From positions 50,360 to 114,359 of the forward strand of contig DUAE01000030.1 in the NCBI GenBank assembly GCA_012960975.1: a DNA stretch of 64,000 nucleotides, written 5' to 3'. This stretch comes from Candidatus Poseidoniales archaeon (GTDB lineage: Archaea; Thermoplasmatota; Poseidoniia; Poseidoniales; Thalassarchaeaceae). The notes under the pieces are model-generated. The model worked only from the letters and a program-made list of their open reading frames with translations. It was not told where the DNA came from and ran no database searches. Positions 39,660 through 50,387 of the stretch are shown one piece after another. The translations under genes and the position numbers were made by a program. Position 1 is the first letter of the stretch, and every line of letters begins with the position of its first letter.

Positions 39660-41795
39660 GTGGAGGGATTGCCCATGGTAGATGCTAAAGAAATCTCAAG
39701 TAAGCAAAAACAAATCGCTGTCAGTGAATTTTTTGAAAAGAACAAACATTTTCTTGGATTTGATTCCCTACAAAGATCTTTAATTACCGCTGTCAAAGAA
39801 GCAGTGGATAATTCTCTTGATGCATGTGAAGAGGCTCGTATCCTTCCAAACATTCGTATTCATATCGACCGATTAAAGGGAGGTGAAATTCGACTTATCG
39901 CTCAAGACAATGGCCCTGGCATTCCTCGTGATGCTGTCGAGCATGTATTCGGAAAGTTCCTGCTCGGTTCTCGGTTTCATGCCATTCGTCAAACTAGAGG
40001 TCAGCAAGGAATTGGCATTACTGGGGTGGTAATGTATAGCCAACTAACCACTGGAGAAAAGACCAAGGTAACCTCAAAAATTGCTTCGGACTCGTCGGCA
40101 GTTTTTGTTGATATCGGATTAAATACTCGAAAAAATCGTGCAATAAAATCTCGTGAAAAAAGAGATGTGTGGTTTGATGAAATTACAGGCGAAGTAGTTG
40201 AACATGGCCTTAGAATCGAAGCGAGAATGAAGGGGAAATATCAACGTGGAAAACAATCGGTTTTTCAATATCTCAGAATGACTTCAATCGTCAATCCTCA
40301 CGCCACAATAAACCTAATCGTCCGAGATAGCGATGGGGATGTCTATGAGCAGGGGTCGTGGAACCGTACGACCAATAGATTGCCCCGGGTTGTAGAAGAA
40401 ATCAAGCCTCACCCCCATGGAATTCAACTTGGAACTCTACAAAGAATGTTAAGGGAATCTGAAGAGCGAAAAATGACCTCTTTCCTCCGCCATAATTTCT
40501 CAGGAGTGAGTATGAGGGCTGCTAAGGAGATTTTATCTCGAGCGGAAATCAATGAGAATAGGTCGCCAAAAAGAATTAGCACAAATGATGCCCATGGAAT
40601 GTTAGATGGATTTCAAAATGTGAAGCTACTGCCTCCCCCAACTGATTGTCTTTCGCCTATTGATGATCTATTAATCAAGAAAGGGCTTTCTAAAGCAATT
40701 GATTCACGATTTGCAGCAACTGTAACCCGGATTCCAACTGTCAGCCAAGGAAACCCGTTTCAGATTGAAGTTGGGTTGGTATTCGGTGGCGATCTTACCG
40801 CAGATGGGCCGATTGAAGTTTTGAGATTTGCAAATCGTGTTCCATTGATGTATCAGCAAGGCGGATGCGCATTAACGAAAGCTATCGAATCAATCGATTG
40901 GAAACGATATGGGCTCGACCACCCTGGCGCCAAAGGGCTACCGAAGGGTGCCGCCGCCGTATTGATACATCTCGCTTCTACAAATGTTCAATTTACAAGC
41001 GAAGCAAAGGAAGCGGTCGCAGAAAATGATGAGGTATTCGAAGAAATTCGTAGAGCATTATTGGAGGTTGGTCGAGGTCTGAAAAATCATTTAAAGAAAA
41101 AGGCTCAGCGAAAGAAAGCAAAGGAAAAGTTTGAATTAATCAATGTAATTTTACCTGAAATATCAAAAAAAACCTCTAAACTTCTAGGAAAACCAGAACC
41201 AAACCTATCTCCTGTGATTACTCAAATAATGAATGCCGTTTTCTGTGAAGAAACATTAGGTTGGGATTCTCAACAAAAATTAGCGACTTGCTTAATCGAA
41301 GTTTTCAATTACACGGCGAGAGCGAGAGCTTACACTATTCTAGTCAAATGGCCTGAGAGCGACACTGTGAAAATGGCAGTGAACCCACTCGGGGGAAGAA
41401 AGGAAGCGAGGGGGATTTGGGCTTGGCGAATCGAAACTATCAATCCAGGATGTTCAACCACAATAAACATCGGCCTTTCCGGATTGACAAAAGGAGATTG
41501 GGCAGATACTGATATTTTCTTCCGAGGAAATGGCGATATTATTGGTGCGACAAAAATCGATGAAAAATTACTCGAGGAAATGCGCACTACGGAGTCTTTG
41601 AATGCTGCTCAAAACGAGATAAATGAACAATATTCAGAAAAAGAGGTTGACCATTTAATCCAACGTGCAGATTCTGCAGCAAAATCCGAATTAGATAGCC
41701 AACTCATTGATGCTCCTCCACCCGAATCTCATAGTTCATCAATCCAAAATGGCGAACCAAAAATATCCGATTATCTTACGGAGGAATTAGAATGA
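39660..41795 (+). CDS. top6B: DNA topoisomerase VI subunit B (likely start MVDAKEISSKQKQ at 39675)
   Basis: QIAVSEFFEKNKHFLGFDSLQRSLITAVKEAVDNSLDACEEA; GHKL ATPase motifs DNGPGIP and GQQGIGITGVVMYSQLTTG. Confidence 0.96.
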   Translation: MEGLPMVDAKEISSKQKQIAVSEFFEKNKHFLGFDSLQRSLITAVKEAVDNSLDACEEARILPNIRIHIDRLKGGEIRLIAQDNGPGIPRDAVEHVFGKFLLGSRFHAIRQTRGQQGIGITGVVMYSQLTTGEKTKVTSKIASDSSAVFVDIGLNTRKNRAIKSREKRDVWFDEITGEVVEHGLRIEARMKGKYQRGKQSVFQYLRMTSIVNPHATINLIVRDSDGDVYEQGSWNRTTNRLPRVVEEIKPHPHGIQLGTLQRMLRESEERKMTSFLRHNFSGVSMRAAKEILSRAEINENRSPKRISTNDAHGMLDGFQNVKLLPPPTDCLSPIDDLLIKKGLSKAIDSRFAATVTRIPTVSQGNPFQIEVGLVFGGDLTADGPIEVLRFANRVPLMYQQGGCALTKAIESIDWKRYGLDHPGAKGLPKGAAAVLIHLASTNVQFTSEAKEAVAENDEVFEEIRRALLEVGRGLKNHLKKKAQRKKAKEKFELINVILPEISKKTSKLLGKPEPNLSPVITQIMNAVFCEETLGWDSQQKLATCLIEVFNYTARARAYTILVKWPESDTVKMAVNPLGGRKEARGIWAWRIETINPGCSTTINIGLSGLTKGDWADTDIFFRGNGDIIGATKIDEKLLEEMRTTESLNAAQNEINEQYSEKEVDHLIQRADSAAKSELDSQLIDAPPPESHSSSIQNGEPKISDYLTEELE

Positions 41796-42901
41796 GTGAT
41801 TATACTAAAAGAAAGTCAAAGGAAGAAGTGATACTATCTCTGAAAGGTATTGCACTCGAAATGCATAATAAAATGGAACGGGGAAATCCCCCTACAATGA
41901 CTTTACCAGTTCGTTCTAAGACAAATATTGCTTTTGATAAAAAATTAGAAGTTTACAAATATGGCAAAAAGAAAACTGTGCGAGATGCGACGAGTCTCGG
42001 CTCGGCGCGACAATTGCTCCGATCGTTATATGTGACTGAATTTATTGAACAAATGATTGAAGCAGGAAAATCTTCAACATTAAGAGAAATGTATTACATC
42101 AGTGAAAGTTGGGGGCATGGTAAATTTGGAACCCAAAATGATAGTAATAATCTCGCTGAAGATCTAGAAATCGTTACGAAATGCTTACGGGAAGATTTCA
42201 AACTCCGTCCTGAAGAAGATGGGGCGAGAATAATTGGAAATGTTACATTTGAGGAAAGAAATCGGAAAGGAAATTGGATGCGAATCAATTGCCGTGACGA
42301 TGTTGGAGATTCAGGCTATGGCGTACCATATAATGTTGAATCAGAGAAATTAAAATTAATTACAGAAGACGTTGATTTCATTATGGCTATCGAAACCGGT
42401 GGAATGTTCGATCGATTGGTGGAAAACGGTTTCGATGAAGATGCAAGATGCGCATTGATTCACCTAAAGGGCCAACCGGCTCGTTCTACACGAAGAATCA
42501 TGAGAAGAATGAGTGATGAATGGAAAAAACCCATAATCGTCTTCAGCGACTGCGACCCTTGGTCTTTCAGAATTTTTGCAAGTATTGCCTATGGTGCAAT
42601 AAAAACAGCCCATATTTCTGAATATCTAGCTACAAAAGGTGCACATTATCTCGGCATCACAGCAGACGATATCCTCGCATATGATTTGCCTAGTGATGAT
42701 TTGACCAAGCAGGATTTGAATGCACTTGATGCCGAATTAACCGATCCTCGCTTCAATTCTGGTTGGTGGAAAGAACAGATTAATCTCATGAAGGAAATGG
42801 GCAAAAAGGCCGAACAGCAATCCTTAGCAAAATATGGTTTGGATTTCGTCACCGACACATATCTTCCTGAAAAATTATCTGCTATTGGTTTAGATTATTG
42901 A
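41792..42901 (+). CDS. top6A: DNA topoisomerase VI subunit A (Spo11-like)
   Basis: REMYYISESWG (catalytic Tyr), AIETGGMFDRL, IIVFSDCDPWSFRIFASIAYGAIKTAH (Toprim DxD), GITADDILAYDLPSDDLT; 4-bp overlap with top6B. Confidence 0.96.
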   Translation: MSDYTKRKSKEEVILSLKGIALEMHNKMERGNPPTMTLPVRSKTNIAFDKKLEVYKYGKKKTVRDATSLGSARQLLRSLYVTEFIEQMIEAGKSSTLREMYYISESWGHGKFGTQNDSNNLAEDLEIVTKCLREDFKLRPEEDGARIIGNVTFEERNRKGNWMRINCRDDVGDSGYGVPYNVESEKLKLITEDVDFIMAIETGGMFDRLVENGFDEDARCALIHLKGQPARSTRRIMRRMSDEWKKPIIVFSDCDPWSFRIFASIAYGAIKTAHISEYLATKGAHYLGITADDILAYDLPSDDLTKQDLNALDAELTDPRFNSGWWKEQINLMKEMGKKAEQQSLAKYGLDFVTDTYLPEKLSAIGLDY

Positions 42902-43710
42902 ATGCTAAATCTGAAAGCCATCAGCCATCAGCCTCGGCTATGGCGAATAAGACCCGGGCATGGGCAAAATGGCTTTCAGGCATTTCATTAGCCCTTTTGG
43001 TTCTTGGATTAATCTCTTATTCGAATGCTTCCGACGTGATGCTTGGCGAAATGGATCCATCCATCAATCATTTGTTGGAATTAAAACCAGGCGAAAATGC
43101 CATCGTCAATTTCGAAGGGGGTGGCCTCTATACCGCCCTTCGAATAAGTGAAAATGGGATCACCGTGGATGCTGATTTACGGCTTGTGTTTTCAGATGGT
43201 GAATTAGTTGATGGGCGCGCTTCAAAGGCAATTGAGTTCGCAAGACCTGGGGGGGATGGAGAAACCACATATGTTCCGGTCCGACTTTTCGAAAAAGAAA
43301 AAGGCGGTGAATATCGTCTTTACAATGATGGAAATGATACTCTTTGGCTCGTCGATGATTTACAATCTCAATTGAACATGATGTCTTCTCCCTGGGTATT
43401 ACTATTCATGACTGGGTGTTGTTTTGGTCTACCGATTGGACTAGTGGCGGTGATTCTTCTTGGAATTAATTTTCGAAAGAAAAAAAATGACCAACAAGTG
43501 TCTGGTATCAAAATAGAAAATAAAGTATTGAGCACCGACGAAATTTATCGACAATACCATTCAAATCGCAATGAAAAAGAAAACGAGGTCAGCCAAACGG
43601 TCCCAAGTCCGTTCCTTACTTCCTCAGAAAACATTGTCAATACAAACAAAGTTGAATCCTCAAACATCGAAAAAGAAACTAAAGATTGGCACGATTGGGA
43701 TGAAGGTTGA
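42898..43710 (+). CDS. Uncharacterised membrane protein with two TM helices
   Basis: AKWLSGISLALLVLGLISYSNAS and SSPWVLLFMTGCCFGLPIGLVAVILLGINF; TTG start overlapping the top6A stop. Confidence 0.6.
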   Translation: MNAKSESHQPSASAMANKTRAWAKWLSGISLALLVLGLISYSNASDVMLGEMDPSINHLLELKPGENAIVNFEGGGLYTALRISENGITVDADLRLVFSDGELVDGRASKAIEFARPGGDGETTYVPVRLFEKEKGGEYRLYNDGNDTLWLVDDLQSQLNMMSSPWVLLFMTGCCFGLPIGLVAVILLGINFRKKKNDQQVSGIKIENKVLSTDEIYRQYHSNRNEKENEVSQTVPSPFLTSSENIVNTNKVESSNIEKETKDWHDWDEG

Positions 43711-43794
43711 GTGCTAAATTACTATGATTCCCTCTTTGGAGCAAAAAGTTGGGTTTTTTAACCACCCTCATACTACCTAACCTTGAGTTGAGAA

Positions 43795-44535
43795 GTGATG
43801 GTCGAGTTTGATGAGGCGATGAACATTCTCGAAAATAAGGCACGACGACAAATTTTACGTCATTTGGTTAAGGAACCTCACTATCCTTTACAACTTTCAG
43901 AATTGCTAGAAATAAGTCAGCAAGCCGTAATGAAACATCTGAAAGTTCTCGAAAATGCAGAATTTGTCGAATCGGAACGAGTGCCTTCGGAAAGAGGTGG
44001 GCCTCCAAAGAAAATGTATCGAGTTAATCAATCGTTTTCGGTCCGGCTCGATCTTGGGCCAAATCTATTCCGTGCCGAACATCGAACGATGCCCGGTGGG
44101 GGCCCGATGAAATTGTCAAATAAATTACCCAGCGAACTTGACGAGGTAATTAATCGGCTTGGAACTCGCAGAAAGTTGCCGATGGCTGAAGCCATAGATA
44201 TTCTTGCTGAGTTAGATCGAGCGCTTGAAAAAATCGATGAAAGCAGAGATGCGGTGATTGCTTTACACCAACAAATTATGCATAAGGTCACTCCGAGTGT
44301 TAGTGAGCATTCAGAATCTTATGAAGAGAGAATTATGGCCCGAGAAATCATGAATCAACCAAGGCGGCCACTCGATTTGGATTTGTTTTCACATAGTTTA
44401 CGCATTCAATCAACTGATGCCGAATCGATGATGGAGAGCTTACGCGACCAATTGATGCGAGATTTTGCAGCAAATAGTGGCAACTTTGTTGCTGCTCGCG
44501 ATGGCACCCCTCTACCATGGTGGCTAATACGCTAA
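43795..44535 (+). CDS. ArsR-like winged-helix transcriptional regulator
   Basis: EAMNILENKARRQILRHLVKEPHYPLQLSELLEISQQAVMKHLKVLENAEFVESERVPSERGGPPKKMYRVN. Confidence 0.85.
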   Translation: MMVEFDEAMNILENKARRQILRHLVKEPHYPLQLSELLEISQQAVMKHLKVLENAEFVESERVPSERGGPPKKMYRVNQSFSVRLDLGPNLFRAEHRTMPGGGPMKLSNKLPSELDEVINRLGTRRKLPMAEAIDILAELDRALEKIDESRDAVIALHQQIMHKVTPSVSEHSESYEERIMAREIMNQPRRPLDLDLFSHSLRIQSTDAESMMESLRDQLMRDFAANSGNFVAARDGTPLPWWLIR

Positions 44536-44536
44536 A

Positions 44537-47500
44537 TCAGAAGACTATGTCGTCATCATCTTGGAGATTTGCGAGCATACTACTCTTCTCTGCAAATTGG
44601 GTCAAAGCATCCATTCTCCGCCCATACATTACAACACCCGCTACTCCAATCAGTGCAAATGTCGCTCCGAGAATAATTACTGGAACCGAATATCTTGCAA
44701 TGATTTCTACACCGACATCGAGAAGTCCCCAACTCGAACCCATCTTTTGATCGACTTTTACAAAATTGTTACTCTCATCGGTCTCGACGATTACGTTATC
44801 CGGATCGACAACGACAACGATGTCGTGACTTCCAGCTTCTACCATATACAGCAGTGTAATTTGTGGCGGTTCCTCATTAGGATCGGACGGCATTATCGCT
44901 TGGATTAACTGACGGTAGGCGATATTGTCTTCGTCGCATCCTCGTTTCTTGATTTCCTTTATCGTCTGATCAACACACAAAACGATATTTACAGAAGTTG
45001 CATGTGCATTTCCTAAATTCTGAATTTGAACATTCACAGACAGCATGTCACCAATTGAGCCGGTGTATATGCGGACATCCACATCCACAATCGTCAAATC
45101 TGGCGCTCGTAATCGTAATTCAATGACCTGTTCATTTGTATCACAATTAGGAGCGAAATTATCCGGCCGACCATCATGATTCATATCGATAGTACATGAG
45201 TCGTCCCAAACTGGCGTTTCATCGAAGTCACCTCCTACTACAGAAGAACCAAAACTGGATAGAACCTTGATTCCTACCTCTCGATTAGCTAATGCTGCGA
45301 GAGGATCGATGGACACAATTGCGACTACCTGCAACGTAGTATATGCGGGCATTGTGGGCATAGTTACCGCCCCGGTTCGTGCATCAACATAACACGTGCC
45401 GTCCGCCGGTGTGTCGCTAATTGTTAGCATAGCACACTTCTTCTCAGAAGGATACTCAGTGTCAAATCCTTCTATCAAAGCGTATTCAATCACCCAACTG
45501 GAAAGTGTGTTCATACCCGGAACTATGTCCCATCCTGCACCATCCATCGTGTGGTTGTGGAGGGTTGGTTGATCGGGCACATTTCCGAAGTTTGTCACAT
45601 TCATCGTGAACCGAACGACACGCCCGGGAGCAGTTGTTTTGATTCTGCTCTCAACAGTTGGATCGATGGTGATTCGCATATCATGGAATTCGATAATTTC
45701 AATTTGTAAAGTGATGACATCTCGCACTTTTGTCCCTTCAAATGACTCTTCACTAAACACTTGCAAAGTAACTGTGTACATGCCTGCCAAAGTTTCCTCT
45801 GGTATGTTAATTATGAGTGAAATCATTTGAGATTCATCGCGCTCGAGTTCCTCGAATAAAATTCGTGGTATTTCAATGTCCCAAACATCTGAATTACCGT
45901 CTTGGTCAACGATTGATCCGATGGCCATCTCATATCTATCAGCGCCATTTCCAGTATTTTCAATTGTTATCTCCAATGGATATGATTCTCCAGGATGCAG
46001 AGATAATATCGTCTCTGAGGTTGCTTCTAATTCATATCGTTGAATTATATTAGTGACTAAAACCACTGAGTCTCTAACCTTATGGGCACCCTCTAAGTGT
46101 GCCTTAATAGTTACAGAATCTCCTAAACCGGCACTTGCATTATACGGCGCACACATTATCGCAGTTACTGTGTAAGGAGCATCGATAATCGACCAATATC
46201 TTGGACTGTCATCAGGAATGCTATTCCCGCCAGGAGCATTTGCAAAGTCTATATCGACTGTCCAGTGATTAAATCTCCAAGTCTGTTCACTTATCTCTGA
46301 AGGGCGTTCATCCGGACCCCCAGGAGTTGTGAATACAAGGTGACCGGGGGTGAAATGTTTAGTCACCTCAATATCGAATTCAGCACAATCTCCAGGGAGA
46401 ACGTGCTGAGTCGTATCGCCAAGATTGAAGACGATATTGCCGGAACTCTTTATCGAAACATTGACCCATAATTCTAGCACATCAAATGTGCCTCTATCAA
46501 TTGAGAGAACTGGCTCACCCGTTGACCATCCCTTGAGGTAAATTACGAAAGTACCTGGCTCTTGAGAGGTGGGTACGCTAACCTGTAAATTACGAGTAAC
46601 GGATTGCCCCGGATCTAAAGAGAGGGAAATCGGAAAATTAATGCCCCAACCAAATGGCAATGCCCACTCTGTTTGACCTTCGAGCGTTGCAGGATTATAG
46701 AATGCGAACGTATCGTATACATTTCCAGTATTAGTAACCGTGATTGAGAATATTGCCGATTGGCCTTGTTCAACATCAGCTTGGAAGTGGGAGGTGTCTA
46801 ACTCAATTCCGTGAACCACGTCCATCAATGTTAGAGTTAATCGCTCGTCACGAATTGCAGGATCTTTGTGAGACAAAGCAGAAACTGTAATTGTCGCAAG
46901 TTCATCTTCATGTGATTGGTAAATTGTTGGAGCACGAATTTGTAAATACATTGGGACTACATCGCCACCGCGAAGGAACACTGGTGTAGAATCAAATATT
47001 GGAGTATTGTTCGAAGAAAAGAACAATGTCGCACTCCAATTCATCGGTACACCATCCATCGTTACGGTGAAAGTATCCGACACAAGTTCGGCTGGGCCGG
47101 GAGTGGGGTTTGAAATTGTCATATTGTAGGTTGTTTGCTCCCCTGGTTCAATGGTGTGATAATAAGTTTCATCCCCAGCCAATGATACCTCGACTAAACC
47201 CGTCAACACATGAACGTAACAAAGGGTGTAAGATCCTCCGTTGTGTTGATCGTTACACTTGTTTGTATCCGACCAAGCGATATGAGCTCCGCTACCAAGA
47301 TCATTTGCGAAACCAGGGGCTTGACCGAGTTCTGGCACCGCGCCCGAATTTGGGCCTAACTTATCTGATTGCCATTCGGTAATTGGTAAAAGTTCCCACG
47401 TATCAAAAACAGAAGATGCAATCGAATTAAGAGGGAACCCATTTGGATAATCATCATTTGTATGATTCAAACGAGTGTACATAATTGTCTCACCCTGTGA

Positions 47501-49645
47501 ACCATTGTAATTATCCAACCAAGTTAAGTGAACATTATCAAATGAATCAGTAAGTATTGCGGGCATATGTGAATTAGCACCAAATGGTCGATCGGTTGGA
47601 ATTCCATCATATCCTTCTACTTGGGAAATAGCTCCATCTGCAATTTGCTTGATGCCGTATGCTGGTAATCCGCCGGGTGCTCCGTCCCAGGCGCCCGCAC
47701 CCCTCATTCGAAGTCTGGTGTAATAAATTTCGTAGTTAACATCAATGTCAAATCCATATGCACGTCCATCCATCCAAGTGAGGTGAGTATTGCCTGAAGT
47801 ATCGAGTGCGATAGCTGGATGAAGGCTATATGCATCATTCAATGTGATTCTGGTATCATTCACTACAACTAAATGTCCATAGCCAAGACCGTCCATAGAT
47901 GGACCTAAATCTTGAATATATTTATCAGCGGTGGTGTCAACAAAAGTTCCAGAATCTCCTTTTGACCAACCAGGCCATGGAGCTTCGAGTAAAGAAAGTG
48001 GGTCGAGAATTGTCATGAAGATTTCACGAGAATTATTTGTCGATAAATAGACGAGAGCTTCGACCATCAACTGCATCTCTGCAGAATTGGAAGCAGAAGT
48101 TGGGAATGTGTACATCATGCCTTCAGCATTCGTCAATCTAAGGGTTGTACCAGGACAAGTTCGAGTTGATAAACTGTTGAAACCGTTCGGGCACTGAGCC
48201 AAGTCCATCATGTGTGAACCAACATCGGTTGAGCCCGAACCAAATCCTGCTGCGTGAAGAGGGATTGGGATAATTCCGGCATCTACACAGGCGTCATGTG
48301 CTTCATTAATCGATTGAATATCATCAGATTGTTGTGCTGGGCTTCCACCATATGGCCCTTCGTCGGAGATTGGAATTACTATTTTCGTAGCGTTTGGGTT
48401 CCAATGGTGATCTAATTGTGTTGGAGGATTACCGGGGACATTTCCGTTGATATCTTCCCAAGATAAACAAGCCCAAGTCGACGCCGGACCCCAGAATTCA
48501 CTGTAATATCCGCCATCTGTCGGCAAATTGATTGCTCCGTTATTGTAAACAACGTCATTCAACTCTCTGATTCCGCCAGAGTCATCATTGGGTGCTAATC
48601 CTAGTGCCGTTGTGCGAGGGCCTTGGTTTCCACTTCCACCTGTTGCATACGCTGTTGCACAATTTCCACTCGTTGCTGCTGAAGGCCAATTCCCACTAAG
48701 GGCGTATAGTGTTTCGTAAACGGTCATATTCGCCCGCTCCAATAGAGGTTTTAATCCCTGGAAAGTGCCGCCACTCGCAAAGTTTCCACCATAGAATACC
48801 ACACACATGTCAGCCCATTCTGCATTCATAGAACCAGAAGTGTCGATTGGTACGACCATCTCGACTTTTCCTCCACGTGTATCGTCCCAAACGATTTGAA
48901 CAAAGTCATCAGCATCAATAGCGAGATCGGGATGGCCTTTGTGACCAATGATTGGAGTCAATAGGGTTTCATCGACTGCAATAATTGCTTCACGTGCTGA
49001 AATATCGGCTTCCAACATTGCGTAGTAAATTTGTGGTTGTTGGTAATACTTATCCAGAGGTTCAAAAGAGTCTTCCCAAACGATGTGTGCGTTATTATTC
49101 GAATCGACATCGACGGCTGGCCAATCTCGATTTTGAGAATGTCGTGAAACTATTGTGTCGTCGATGACTGAAATTACAGCATCTAATGCGACACTGCCAT
49201 CACGATCATCTTGGAATGGATCTATGACTGTATATTTGATTGCCCACTGGCCGGCCTTGTCGGTCCAGACTATATGGGCGCGGCCATTATCGTCGACCCG
49301 AATATCCGGGTGCCAAGCCCGATGAGAACCGGCATTCGAAATCTGCGTTGCTTCGATTAGAGTGTCACCACGAGCATTGGTTAATTTGTAGAAAAGATGC
49401 TGGGTATTACGGCTCCAAACGAAGTGAGTATTGCCTTGTTCGTCGGCATCTACTGCAATCATACGATCATTTGCAGAACCACCATTGACGATTTGTACCG
49501 CGTCGGTAAGAACTATTTCGCTCGCATTTACAATAGGTACTCCCATCGCAGCAAATGTGCTCAATACCATTAACAAAACCATCAGCACGCTCTTCCTAGT
49601 TTTTCCAGTTTCCATAATACAACCTCCAGCACAATGCTGTAACAT
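44537..49645 (-). CDS. Large secreted/membrane-anchored protein: signal peptide, beta-propeller-like repeats interrupted by a vWA domain, NEW3-like Ig domains, CARDB domain, C-terminal TM
   Basis: RKSVLMVLLMVLSTFAAMGVPIVNAS signal; PIDTSGSM MIDAS; repeated D..GN.H..W.D units; CARDB-like APDLTIVDVDVRIYTGSIGDMLSVNVQIQNLGNAHATSVNIVLCVD...VDPDNVIVETDESNN; C-terminal YSVPVIILGATFALIGVAGVVMYGRR. Confidence 0.88.
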   Translation of the reverse strand: MLQHCAGGCIMETGKTRKSVLMVLLMVLSTFAAMGVPIVNASEIVLTDAVQIVNGGSANDRMIAVDADEQGNTHFVWSRNTQHLFYKLTNARGDTLIEATQISNAGSHRAWHPDIRVDDNGRAHIVWTDKAGQWAIKYTVIDPFQDDRDGSVALDAVISVIDDTIVSRHSQNRDWPAVDVDSNNNAHIVWEDSFEPLDKYYQQPQIYYAMLEADISAREAIIAVDETLLTPIIGHKGHPDLAIDADDFVQIVWDDTRGGKVEMVVPIDTSGSMNAEWADMCVVFYGGNFASGGTFQGLKPLLERANMTVYETLYALSGNWPSAATSGNCATAYATGGSGNQGPRTTALGLAPNDDSGGIRELNDVVYNNGAINLPTDGGYYSEFWGPASTWACLSWEDINGNVPGNPPTQLDHHWNPNATKIVIPISDEGPYGGSPAQQSDDIQSINEAHDACVDAGIIPIPLHAAGFGSGSTDVGSHMMDLAQCPNGFNSLSTRTCPGTTLRLTNAEGMMYTFPTSASNSAEMQLMVEALVYLSTNNSREIFMTILDPLSLLEAPWPGWSKGDSGTFVDTTADKYIQDLGPSMDGLGYGHLVVVNDTRITLNDAYSLHPAIALDTSGNTHLTWMDGRAYGFDIDVNYEIYYTRLRMRGAGAWDGAPGGLPAYGIKQIADGAISQVEGYDGIPTDRPFGANSHMPAILTDSFDNVHLTWLDNYNGSQGETIMYTRLNHTNDDYPNGFPLNSIASSVFDTWELLPITEWQSDKLGPNSGAVPELGQAPGFANDLGSGAHIAWSDTNKCNDQHNGGSYTLCYVHVLTGLVEVSLAGDETYYHTIEPGEQTTYNMTISNPTPGPAELVSDTFTVTMDGVPMNWSATLFFSSNNTPIFDSTPVFLRGGDVVPMYLQIRAPTIYQSHEDELATITVSALSHKDPAIRDERLTLTLMDVVHGIELDTSHFQADVEQGQSAIFSITVTNTGNVYDTFAFYNPATLEGQTEWALPFGWGINFPISLSLDPGQSVTRNLQVSVPTSQEPGTFVIYLKGWSTGEPVLSIDRGTFDVLELWVNVSIKSSGNIVFNLGDTTQHVLPGDCAEFDIEVTKHFTPGHLVFTTPGGPDERPSEISEQTWRFNHWTVDIDFANAPGGNSIPDDSPRYWSIIDAPYTVTAIMCAPYNASAGLGDSVTIKAHLEGAHKVRDSVVLVTNIIQRYELEATSETILSLHPGESYPLEITIENTGNGADRYEMAIGSIVDQDGNSDVWDIEIPRILFEELERDESQMISLIINIPEETLAGMYTVTLQVFSEESFEGTKVRDVITLQIEIIEFHDMRITIDPTVESRIKTTAPGRVVRFTMNVTNFGNVPDQPTLHNHTMDGAGWDIVPGMNTLSSWVIEYALIEGFDTEYPSEKKCAMLTISDTPADGTCYVDARTGAVTMPTMPAYTTLQVVAIVSIDPLAALANREVGIKVLSSFGSSVVGGDFDETPVWDDSCTIDMNHDGRPDNFAPNCDTNEQVIELRLRAPDLTIVDVDVRIYTGSIGDMLSVNVQIQNLGNAHATSVNIVLCVDQTIKEIKKRGCDEDNIAYRQLIQAIMPSDPNEEPPQITLLYMVEAGSHDIVVVVDPDNVIVETDESNNFVKVDQKMGSSWGLLDVGVEIIARYSVPVIILGATFALIGVAGVVMYGRRMDALTQFAEKSSMLANLQDDDDIVF

Positions 49646-49729
49646 TATATTTCGGATTTTTTCTATACTTAACTGCTACCCTTTCGGGTCACAAAAGGCA
49701 CTAAAAAAAATGGAGGTTTTTCTAATTGA

Positions 49730-50365
49730 TTATGCCCATTCATCAGGGTCAAAATCACGACCAAAACCACCGGTCTCATCCATATCCACTGAAGATTTGG
49801 GGTTGCCACTTACGCCAACTTTTGATGAAGATTTACGGGCTTTTTTTGCAATCCAATCATCGACAGGTCCTGGTTTTCCAGTTCCTGGCCCATAGCCGAA
49901 TTTTATTTTATGTATTAAAGCTAATTTGGATAACCAAACATGGCGCATCGTATGCATAAATTCGTTTTGAGTGAGTCCATCGAACCAAATCGGCCTAGAG
50001 AGGTTGAAGGCTTGAAGTGGGCCGAGAAGTTCTTCTTGTTTTTTCCCAACATGTAAGACCCAATCTAAATTGGCTTGAGTCAAGTGCAATCTCATCTCAT
50101 GAAGCCAAGTTTCCCAACCACCTGAATCCTCTTCATTATGAGATATCATTTCAGATTGTTGGCCTTCATCAACCCTAGTTATAGAATATACCAAAACCAA
50201 GTTTCGGTTCTTTGGAATAACGACATTGAAAACATGTCCTTGTTTTGTCGGAGGGTATCTAACATGTAAATGCATGATGTTTTGATGATCTTTAACCTCG
50301 CGTATTTCGAGGCGTTCACTTTGCAGCCAGTCTTTGACTGCATCAACTGCCTCACGGGCGTCCAT
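49730..50365 (-). CDS. Uncharacterised archaeal protein (possibly DUF2299-like)
   Basis: AVKDWLQSERLEIREVKDHQNIMHLHVRYPPTKQGHVFNVVIPKNRNLVLVYSI; family assignment from memory only. Confidence 0.5.
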   Translation of the reverse strand: MDAREAVDAVKDWLQSERLEIREVKDHQNIMHLHVRYPPTKQGHVFNVVIPKNRNLVLVYSITRVDEGQQSEMISHNEEDSGGWETWLHEMRLHLTQANLDWVLHVGKKQEELLGPLQAFNLSRPIWFDGLTQNEFMHTMRHVWLSKLALIHKIKFGYGPGTGKPGPVDDWIAKKARKSSSKVGVSGNPKSSVDMDETGGFGRDFDPDEWA

Positions 50366-50387
50366 GAATTACTTTCCAAAGCCCGAC

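Noticed and set aside
43750-43763. GGTT-TTTT-AACC as a terminator for the gene ending at 43710
   Set aside because: The 4-bp stem is too weak; it may equally be part of the promoter of the downstream ArsR-like regulator.
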